From: Leptospira sp. 96542
GTDB lineage: Bacteria; Spirochaetota; Leptospiria; Leptospirales; Leptospiraceae
Assembly (NCBI GenBank): GCA_029310945.1
Contig: JARJFC010000081.1
Coordinates: 1-10,834, forward strand
DNA: 10,834 nucleotides
Direction: 5' to 3'
The notes under the pieces were generated by a model, which was given only the letters and a program-made list of their open reading frames with translations, had not been told where the DNA came from and did not search any database. Below, in pieces: positions 6,258-10,834 of the stretch. Numbering within the stretch: the first letter of the stretch is position 1; each line of letters opens with the position of its first letter. The translations under genes and the position numbers were made by a program.

Positions 6258-7070
6258 TCAACGCTTGATGGCGGGCGCGATGGATTCCGCGCCCTTGGCG
6301 TTCACGCCCATGTACACGCCGAGCGCGATCGTCGCCTCGGAGCCAAAGCCCGGGTAGGGGAAGCGCTGCTGCCGGAAGCAGTCGTTCAGGCGCCGCTGCA
6401 TGGTCCAGAGTTCACCACTGGACACGCGGTAGGCGGGCCAGGCCGCGAAGCCGACGCCGTCACCCGGGTTCTTGGTGAGGTTGGGCAGGTCCTGCAGGCG
6501 GATGCGTCGGCCATCCTCGCCATGGCAGCTCGCGCAGGAGAAGTCCATCGGACCGCCCCGGAAGTAAAAGGCACGCTTGCCCAGCTCGTAGAAACGACGC
6601 TCCTCGGCGTGCCCCTGCGGCAAGGCCATCTTCATGCCGCGCGACTGGGACGACACCCAGGCCGCGAGGGCCGTCACATTGGCCTGCTCGCCCTTGTCGA
6701 AGGGCGTCTTGGCGATCTCGGCGGCGTTGAAGCCCTGCAGGGTCTCCATGCAGGTCAGCAGGCGCGACTCCAGATCCTGCACCCGCCCGGTGTCGGCGAA
6801 GAAACGCGGCAGCTGGACCCAGGCGCCCTGGACCACGCCCGGGCCCAGGCCCAGGTCGCATCGCTCCAGCGTGGCCTGCTTCGGGCCCCGGCGGGTCTTC
6901 CAGAGGTCTTCGCCCTTGGCTTCGAAAAGTTCGGCCGGGTTGCCGTCCTCCAGCATCTTGCGGTACTCGGCGATGCCGTCGGCGGTGCTCTTTTGCGCCG
7001 CCGCGGCAAACGGCAGGGCGATGGCGACCAGCGCCAGCACCGCCCGCGCCACGGATCGATTGCAGTTCAT
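6258..7070 (-). CDS. soxA: SoxA, monohaem catalytic subunit of SoxXA
   Basis: A 270-residue periplasmic cytochrome with a Sec signal (hydrophobic 8-25, cleavage near AAAAQ at 22-26). The one haem motif is CASCH (Cys179, Cys182, His183). Cys231 in LNDCFRQQRFPYP is the expected haem ligand that becomes a cysteine persulfide in the active site. The N-terminal half keeps the two-domain cytochrome layout but has Cys71 and Cys107 in place of a second CxxCH, as in single-haem SoxA proteins where a disulfide takes the place of that haem. So the complex with SoxX should hold two haems in total. The start ATG has AAGGAGA about 9 bases upstream. It lies 68 bases after soxZ with a GC-rich hairpin between, and 13 bases before soxX. 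Confidence 0.97.
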   Translation of the reverse strand: MNCNRSVARAVLALVAIALPFAAAAQKSTADGIAEYRKMLEDGNPAELFEAKGEDLWKTRRGPKQATLERCDLGLGPGVVQGAWVQLPRFFADTGRVQDLESRLLTCMETLQGFNAAEIAKTPFDKGEQANVTALAAWVSSQSRGMKMALPQGHAEERRFYELGKRAFYFRGGPMDFSCASCHGEDGRRIRLQDLPNLTKNPGDGVGFAAWPAYRVSSGELWTMQRRLNDCFRQQRFPYPGFGSEATIALGVYMGVNAKGAESIAPAIKR

Positions 7071-7095
7071 GTTCTCGTCTCTCCTTGGTGATGGC

Positions 7096-7110
7096 GCGGC
7101 ACAGTGCCGC
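7096..7110. repeat. GC-rich inverted repeat between soxZ and soxA
   Basis: GCGGCAC (7096-7102) and GTGCCGC (7104-7110) form perfect 7-base arms around a single base; as RNA it would fold as a 6-bp stem with a 3-base loop. It sits in the 68-base gap between soxZ and soxA. There is no T-run, so it is more likely an mRNA processing or 3'-end protecting element than a terminator; this role is inference. Confidence 0.4.
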
Positions 7111-7138
7111 CCGCGCTTTGTCCCGCCTGCTTGCTGGC

Positions 7139-7450
7139 TCAGGAAACCGTCGCTTCGTCGGTGCGGGAGTCGCCCCGGTTGTCGACCCAGGTCACGGCGA
7201 CCTTGTCACCGGACTTGGCACCCTTGAGGTTGAACTGCAGGAAAGGGTTCTTCGAGACGGATGGTCCCCACTGGGCGGCGAACACCGCCTTGCCATTGAG
7301 GGCCGCGGTCACGTTCTGGATGAACCAGGCGGGGATGGTCTGGCCGGCCGCGTCCTTGCGCAGGCCGGTTTCCATTTCGTGACTCATCAGAACGCGGATG
7401 GTGGCCTTGTCACCGGCCATCTGGGCGCGTATGCGCATCGGGTCTGCCAT
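7139..7450 (-). CDS. soxZ: SoxZ, partner subunit of the SoxYZ sulfur carrier
   Basis: A 103-residue immunoglobulin-like beta-sandwich protein. It has no signal peptide, as expected, because SoxZ crosses the membrane bound to Tat-exported SoxY. The sequence is typical: MRIRAQ at the start, VLMSHEMETGLRKDAAG (residues about 20-36), IPAWFIQNVTAALNG, and SKNPFLQFNLKG near residues 66-77. It has no cysteine; the substrate-carrying cysteine is in SoxY. AGGAG stands about 8 bases before the ATG. It follows soxY after 30 bases. Confidence 0.97.
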   Translation of the reverse strand: MADPMRIRAQMAGDKATIRVLMSHEMETGLRKDAAGQTIPAWFIQNVTAALNGKAVFAAQWGPSVSKNPFLQFNLKGAKSGDKVAVTWVDNRGDSRTDEATVS

Positions 7451-7480
7451 GGATGCTTCTCCTGTGTGTGTTGAACCGCT

Positions 7481-7939
7481 TCAGCCGCCGCAGCCGCCCA
7501 GCGTGACCTTGACTTCCTTGCGCGCGTACAGCGTGCGGCCATCGGCCATCAGCGCGACGGCGTAGACGTCGGAAGACTGACCCATCTTCACGCGCGTCGA
7601 GAAGCTGGCCTCGACACTCGGGCTGACCTCATAGATCGCGGACAGCAGGTTGGGATTCTTCTCGACCAGCACCAGCATGCGCTTGACGCCGGCCAGGTTG
7701 GTCGCGATGCCCACCGGCACCACGGCGCCGTTCTCGGCGATGTCCGGGGCGGTCAGCGTGACCTCCGCGTTTTCGGCCGGGGCACCGGCGCCCAGGGCCT
7801 TGAGCACCTCGGCCAGGTTCTTGGCCTCGAAAGCGCCCTTTTCCCAGGCCGCCTGCGCCGCCTGGGGCAACAGACCGGCACCGCCCATCAGCGCGGCCAG
7901 CGCTGCGGAACGGGTGATGGCTTCTCTGCGTGTCAGCAT
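7481..7939 (-). CDS. soxY: SoxY, substrate-binding subunit of the SoxYZ sulfur carrier
   Basis: A 152-residue protein that holds the pathway intermediates covalently. The C-terminus ends in VTLGGCGG, with Cys150 on the flexible swinging arm that takes up thiosulfate. The N-terminus is a Tat-type signal (MLTRREAITRSAALAAL, with cleavage near AQAA at 28-31). The mature part holds the SoxY fold, including PNLLSAIYEVSPSVEASFSTRVKMG (shown in part as VSPSVEASFSTRVKMG, residues 105-120). A good AAAGGAG lies 7-8 bases before the ATG. The upstream gap to soxD holds a hairpin and an operator-like palindrome, so soxYZ may have an extra control point. Confidence 0.97.
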   Translation of the reverse strand: MLTRREAITRSAALAALMGGAGLLPQAAQAAWEKGAFEAKNLAEVLKALGAGAPAENAEVTLTAPDIAENGAVVPVGIATNLAGVKRMLVLVEKNPNLLSAIYEVSPSVEASFSTRVKMGQSSDVYAVALMADGRTLYARKEVKVTLGGCGG

Positions 7940-7953
7940 CGTTTCACTCCTTT

Positions 7954-7969
7954 ATTCGTATATGTTAAT
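7954..7969. promoter_or_regulatory. operator-like inverted repeat upstream of soxY
   Basis: ATTC-GTATATGT-TAAT lies in an AT-rich patch just upstream of the soxY ribosome-binding site. It matches seven of the eight defined bases of ATTC-N8-GAAT, the site I recall for the persulfide-sensing ArsR-type repressor SqrR. Its first eight bases equal those of the site upstream of soxC on the other strand. Binding is inference. Confidence 0.4.
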
Positions 7970-7972
7970 TTA

Positions 7973-7990
7973 GTGAGATTTGAGTCTCAC
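7973..7990. repeat. inverted repeat (hairpin) between soxD and soxY
   Basis: GTGAGA (7973-7978) and TCTCAC (7985-7990) form 6-base arms around a 6-base loop. On the minus-strand transcript it lies after the soxD stop and is followed by an AT-rich but not purely T tract leading to soxY. It could be a weak attenuator, a processing site that raises soxYZ mRNA relative to soxCD, or part of an operator. Confidence 0.4.
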
Positions 7991-8007
7991 GGGTGGATAC
8001 CCTGACC

Positions 8008-9159
8008 TCACTTGGGCGCGCCGGCGGCCAGCCACGCAGCGATCACCTGGAGATCGGCTTCCGGCAAGGACTGGGCAGGCATCGGTATCGGCCCCCACAT
8101 GCCCTGACCTCCGGCTCGGATCCTGCCTGCCAGATAGGCCTTGGCGTCGGGACGCTTGGCGTGCTTGGCCGCGACGTCCTTGAAGCTGGGGCCGACGATC
8201 TTGTTGTCCATGCCGTGGCAGGCCGTGCAGCTGTATTTCTGCGCCAGGGCCAAGGCCTGCGCGCCGGACGGGGCACCGGATGACAGGCCTGGCTTCGCGG
8301 CGGCAGTCGGCTTGGGTGGGACGGGCGCGGAGGCCTGCGCCACCGTCGCGGCCTGGACCACGGGCTTGGTCGTCGTGGTCGCCGACGCACCGCCGGCCGC
8401 TTGCGAGGTGTCGGCGCCACGCTGCGGGCCTATGCCACGCTGCTGCTCGGCGAGGTTGCCATGGTTGTTGCGCGCGAAATCGGGCAGCAGCGATGTCACC
8501 TTGGGTTCGGCCACGCAGTCCTTCATGCAGGCCACGGCCTTCACATCCGGCACGCCACCATTGCCCAGGCCCCGGCCGGGCCAGAGACCATGGTCGGTGG
8601 TCATGCCATCGCGGTTGGGCATGCGCTTTTGCACTTCGGCGATGTTGGCGTCGGACAGCACGAAGTCGGCAGGCACCACATCGCCCAGGTTGAGCAGGAA
8701 CGCGGTCAGCGCATAGACCTCGTCGGTCTTCAGCGTCTTCGGTGCGTTCCAGGGCATGGCCCGGTTGATGTAGTCCCACAGCGTGGACACCGTGGGCACC
8801 TTCATCAGAGTCGTCCGACCAGGAAAACCGGTGTCGGTCAGGCGGGCGACGCGCCCGCGTTCGACGTCCTGGGCATTCGTGCCACCGACCAGGGGATTGA
8901 AGACCTGGTTACTCTCGCCAAAGACACCATGGCAGGACGCGCACTTGGCCTCCCACACATCCTGACCTTGGCTGACCGAGCCGGCGCCCTTGGGCAGGCC
9001 CTTGAAATCAGGGCGCACATCGATGTCCCAGGCGCGCACTTCTTGCGGCGTCGCAGTCCGGCCCAGGCCGGGGTAGTTCGCCTGCGCGAGGGCCAAGCCG
9101 CTGCCCGCTCCGAAGGCCAACGCCACGAGCAAGCGGGCAAGATCACGACAGCTGGACAT
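8008..9159 (-). CDS. soxD: SoxD, dihaem cytochrome c subunit of sulfane dehydrogenase
   Basis: A 383-residue dihaem cytochrome that takes electrons from SoxC. It has a Sec signal (hydrophobic 9-25, cleavage near ALAQ at 23-26). The first haem motif is CASCH (73-77) in the N-terminal domain, with Met135 in RAMPWNAP a likely distal ligand. The second is CTACH (311-315) in a small C-terminal cytochrome domain, with a methionine in MWGPIPMPA (354 or 360) as ligand. Between them, residues about 248-300 are a low-complexity Ala/Thr/Pro linker. Cys211 and Cys215 (CMKDC) may form a disulfide. The ATG lies 17 bases inside the end of soxC with a strong GGAGG six bases upstream. SoxCD gives the six-electron oxidation of SoxY-bound sulfane sulfur. 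Confidence 0.97.
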   Translation of the reverse strand: MSSCRDLARLLVALAFGAGSGLALAQANYPGLGRTATPQEVRAWDIDVRPDFKGLPKGAGSVSQGQDVWEAKCASCHGVFGESNQVFNPLVGGTNAQDVERGRVARLTDTGFPGRTTLMKVPTVSTLWDYINRAMPWNAPKTLKTDEVYALTAFLLNLGDVVPADFVLSDANIAEVQKRMPNRDGMTTDHGLWPGRGLGNGGVPDVKAVACMKDCVAEPKVTSLLPDFARNNHGNLAEQQRGIGPQRGADTSQAAGGASATTTTKPVVQAATVAQASAPVPPKPTAAAKPGLSSGAPSGAQALALAQKYSCTACHGMDNKIVGPSFKDVAAKHAKRPDAKAYLAGRIRAGGQGMWGPIPMPAQSLPEADLQVIAAWLAAGAPK

Positions 9160-10513
9160 TCTTCACCTCCCCGCTCTCCTGCACGAGCCAGGTCTGGATC
9201 GCATTGTTGTGATAGATCGATCGCGTGCCACGCACGGCACGCAGTTGCCGGTAGTTGGGCTGCACATAGCCCGTCTCGTCCATGGCGCGGCTCTGGACCA
9301 GGGCGGGTTTGCCGTCCCACACCCAGTCGATGCTGAAGCGCGTCAGGCATTTGCTCATCACCGGTTCCTGCAGGCGCGCCGTCTTCCAGTTGCGCCCGCC
9401 GTCCACCGAGACGTCGACACGGCTGACCTTGCCGCGGCCCGACCAGGCCAGGCCACTGATCTGGTAATAGCCTTGGTCGAGCAGCACCTGCCCGCCCGAG
9501 GGCGTGGTGACGACGCTCTTGCATTCCTGCGTGCTGCTGTACTGGCGGTGGCGACCGTCGGGCATCAGGTCCACGTAATGCACCGCCTCGTCCTTGGCGC
9601 CATAAGGCTGATCGCCGACCTCGATGCGACGCAGGTACTTGACCCAGCTCACGCCTTGCACGCCGGGCACCACCAGGCGCAAGGGGTAGCCCTGTTCGGG
9701 TCGCAGCATCTCGCCGTTCTGGCCGTAGGCCACGAGCACCTCGCCGCTTTCGATCAGCTCCATGGGGATGGTGCGGGTCATGCTGGAACCATCGGCCCCC
9801 TCGGCCAGCACGTAACGGCCGCGCTTGTAGTCCGCGCCCGCCATGTCGAGCAGCACCTTGAGCGGCACACCCGTGAACTCACTGCAGCTGAGCATGCCGT
9901 GGGTGTACTGGCAGGTGGGCACGGCCACGTTGCCCCATTCCATGCCGGTGTTCGCGCCGCACTCGATGAAGTGGAAGCGGCTCACCGAGGGCAGGCGCAT
10001 GATCTCGTCCATGGTGAAGACCATGGGCTTTTTGAGCATCTTCTCGTCCGAGCCGTTGAGCATCAGGCGGTGCTTGGACGGATCGATGTCCCACCAGCCC
10101 TGGTGATGGCGCTCGAAATGCAGGCCACTGGGCGTGACGATGCCGAACAGGCTTTGCAGGGGCGCGAAGGACACGGAGGCCTGCGCGGTCTGGGTCAGGC
10201 CCGGGCTTTGGCGCCGCTGCACATTGCGCTCGTACTGCGAAGGCTTGCCATAACCATCGGTCACCACCGCCTGGCCCAGGCCGGTGCTGTGGGGCGGTAG
10301 TTCCAGGATGGCGGGATCACCGGCGGTGGCGCTCTGCGCCAGGGCCACGGGCGCGGCCACGCCAGCCAGGGCCGCTGCAAAGGCGCCACGCACGAAGTCG
10401 CGCCGCCCCTCCTTGGCCTCGCGCATGACCTGCGCGACACCTTCGGGGCTGATGAAGTTCTCCGGCGCTTTCCGAAGGCGTCCGCCGGGCTGGATGGGAT
10501 CGTTAGGTTTCAC
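9143..10513 (-). CDS. soxC: SoxC, molybdenum subunit of sulfane dehydrogenase
   Basis: A 456-residue molybdopterin enzyme of the sulfite oxidase family that oxidises the sulfane sulfur on SoxY. I chose the GTG at 10511-10513, giving MKPNDPIQPGG: an AAGGA lies 8 bases upstream and the peptide matches the usual SoxC start (RLRKAPENF, then EGVAQVMREAKEGRR). The frame is open to 10747, but the extra part runs through the promoter-like region. A Tat signal GRRDFVRGAFAAALAG (36-51) fits export of a cofactor-loaded protein. The molybdenum-binding cysteine is Cys185 in FIECGANTG. Further marks are GMEWGN (190-195), LSCSEFTGVPLKVLL (208-222), VVPGVQGVSWVKYLRRIEV (281-299) and the Mo-oxidase dimerisation domain from about residue 325, including SVDGGRNW (369-376). 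It is the first gene of the operon. Confidence 0.97.
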   Translation of the reverse strand: MKPNDPIQPGGRLRKAPENFISPEGVAQVMREAKEGRRDFVRGAFAAALAGVAAPVALAQSATAGDPAILELPPHSTGLGQAVVTDGYGKPSQYERNVQRRQSPGLTQTAQASVSFAPLQSLFGIVTPSGLHFERHHQGWWDIDPSKHRLMLNGSDEKMLKKPMVFTMDEIMRLPSVSRFHFIECGANTGMEWGNVAVPTCQYTHGMLSCSEFTGVPLKVLLDMAGADYKRGRYVLAEGADGSSMTRTIPMELIESGEVLVAYGQNGEMLRPEQGYPLRLVVPGVQGVSWVKYLRRIEVGDQPYGAKDEAVHYVDLMPDGRHRQYSSTQECKSVVTTPSGGQVLLDQGYYQISGLAWSGRGKVSRVDVSVDGGRNWKTARLQEPVMSKCLTRFSIDWVWDGKPALVQSRAMDETGYVQPNYRQLRAVRGTRSIYHNNAIQTWLVQESGEVKNVQLS

Positions 10514-10528
10514 CCTATGGTTCCTTAT

Positions 10529-10544
10529 ATTTGTTAATACGAAT
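10529..10544. promoter_or_regulatory. operator-like inverted repeat at the soxC start region
   Basis: On the plus strand ATTT-GTTAATAC-GAAT; on the coding strand ATTC-GTATTAAC-AAAT. It matches seven of eight bases of ATTC-N8-GAAT and shares its first eight coding-strand bases with the site at soxY. It would cover about +1 to +16 of the predicted transcript, a typical place for a repressor. Confidence 0.45.
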
Positions 10545-10559
10545 ATAACGATTAAATTC
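10541..10559. promoter_or_regulatory. second operator-like repeat over the soxC -10 box
   Basis: Imperfect palindrome GAAT.TAA...TTA.ATTC with seven paired bases per arm. It shares GAAT with the neighbouring repeat and covers the predicted -10 hexamer, so a bound protein here would block polymerase. Purely AT-rich composition in this patch makes chance symmetry more likely than usual. Confidence 0.4.
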
Positions 10560-10579
10560 AGACCTGCCCATGCCCGCAA
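10551..10579 (-). promoter_or_regulatory. candidate sigma-70 promoter of the sox operon
   Basis: On the minus strand TTGCGG (10574-10579) and TTTAAT (10551-10556) are spaced by 17 bases. The -10 box matches the consensus at five of six bases and the -35 at three of six. Transcription would begin near 10544 and give a leader of about 31 bases before the soxC GTG. The weak -35 suggests help from an activator; the palindrome at 10601-10610 is placed where one might bind. Confidence 0.45.
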
Positions 10580-10600
10580 GATCAGTACTAACCCTTGAAA

Positions 10601-10610
10601 TTTCCGGAAA
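10601..10610. repeat. perfect 10-base palindrome upstream of the -35 box
   Basis: TTTCCGGAAA reads the same on both strands. It lies 21 bases upstream of the predicted -35 box of the sox promoter, where an activator could bind. No known regulator is assigned. Confidence 0.3.
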
Positions 10611-10686
10611 GCCGCACTTCTGCATCCCCGGTGGCATCGGCGGGGACGCACTTGGGCACGGGTCTCAGCCGAGGTAACGCTCGATC

Positions 10687-10699
10687 TCGACAGTGTCGA
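10687..10699. repeat. inverted repeat in the upstream region
   Basis: TCGACA-G-TGTCGA with 6-base perfect arms around one central base. It lies about 110 bases upstream of the predicted sox promoter. There is no T-run in terminator position on either strand. It could be a binding site of a dimeric regulator; its function is unknown. Confidence 0.3.
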
Positions 10700-10804
10700 T
10701 CTGCGCCCAAAAAAGATCCCACGCCTGAAAAGACCAGCATCTGGCAATAAGTTTTCTGTATGGGCACCACCTGACGCAATCCAGAGAGTTTCGCTCGTCG
10801 ATCC

Positions 10805-10818
10805 ATGCTGTATAGCAT
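10805..10818. repeat. short inverted repeat near the right edge
   Basis: ATGCT-GTAT-AGCAT, 5-base arms with a 4-base centre, followed on the plus strand by a short T-rich patch (10828-10831 region). It may be a regulatory site or the weak end signal of a gene outside the window; short enough to be chance. Confidence 0.2.
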
Positions 10819-10834
10819 TTGCTCTTTTAATGGC

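Larger units (their letters stand above)
10514..10834. other. gene-free upstream region of the sox operon
   Basis: No convincing gene here. An open frame on the minus strand (10588-10818, 76 codons) and a 35-codon plus-strand frame (10570-10677) have no ribosome-binding site, no family resemblance and poor codon use. The region is less GC-rich than its surroundings, most strongly between 10521 and 10560. It holds a candidate promoter, two overlapping operator-like repeats, and three further short palindromes at 10601-10610, 10687-10699 and 10805-10818. It looks like the control region of the sox operon, possibly shared with a divergent gene beyond the right edge. Confidence 0.6.

Noticed and set aside
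9209..10300. Plus-strand open frame of 363 codons opposite soxC
   Set aside because: Shadow of soxC, rich in His, Ala and Val without recognisable features.
10570..10677. 35-codon plus-strand frame ending in a TAA
   Set aside because: No Shine-Dalgarno sequence, overlaps the predicted sox promoter, and no recognisable family.
10687..10735. Hairpin plus homopolymer run as an intrinsic terminator
   Set aside because: The run after the repeat on the plus strand is A, not T, and on the minus strand the T-run comes before the hairpin, so neither strand has terminator order.
10514..10747. N-terminal extension of soxC to an ATG at 10747
   Set aside because: The GTG at 10513 has a well-placed AAGGA and gives the usual SoxC N-terminus; the extension would translate the promoter and operator region.
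10588..10818. 76-codon minus-strand frame upstream of soxC
   Set aside because: No ribosome-binding site, no family resemblance and atypical codon use; it overlaps palindromes and the upstream control region.
1..10834. CRISPR arrays, tRNA or rRNA genes, insertion sequences
   Set aside because: I saw no spaced direct repeats, no cloverleaf-like segment and no transposase frame or terminal repeats; the window is filled by continuous metabolic genes.

Overview
The window is a sulfur-oxidation (sox) gene cluster from a high-GC proteobacterium. The gene order soxC-soxD-soxY-soxZ-soxA-soxX-soxB is the arrangement known from Burkholderiales such as Comamonadaceae and Burkholderiaceae. Strong G/C third-position codon bias and many Tat/Sec-exported redox proteins fit this. 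I infer a betaproteobacterium able to oxidise thiosulfate; genus cannot be told from the sequence alone.

Layout: nearly everything lies on the minus strand and is read from right to left. At the right edge (about 10514-10834) is a gene-free, less GC-rich region with a candidate promoter and operator-like inverted repeats. Then come soxC (GTG start at 10513), soxD, a short AT-rich gap with a hairpin and an operator-like site, soxY, soxZ, soxA, soxX and soxB. Five accessory genes follow, tightly packed and often overlapping: an exported GlcG/HbpS-type protein, an exported DsrE-like protein, a YeeE/YedE (SoxT/TsuA-like) membrane transporter, an exported SoxH-like metallo-beta-lactamase-fold hydrolase, and a Tat-exported thioredoxin-like protein. 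At the left edge the last 22 codons of a plus-strand gene converge on this operon.

How the genes work together (family knowledge): the SoxXA cytochrome links thiosulfate to the C-terminal cysteine of SoxY in SoxYZ. SoxB hydrolyses the terminal sulfonate to sulfate. SoxCD oxidises the remaining sulfane sulfur, and SoxB then releases a second sulfate. All parts of the complete, SoxCD-containing periplasmic pathway are present, so full oxidation to sulfate without stored sulfur is expected. The accessory module has the parts for sulfur-compound transport (YeeE), periplasmic thiol/persulfide handling (DsrE-like, thioredoxin-like) and zinc-hydrolase chemistry. Its exact role is inference.

The points most worth a second look are the candidate operators at soxC and soxY, which resemble the ATTC-N8-GAAT site of persulfide-sensing ArsR-family repressors, and the conserved-looking five-gene exported module downstream of soxB. 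No regulator gene, soxV/ccdA or soxF lies in the window.
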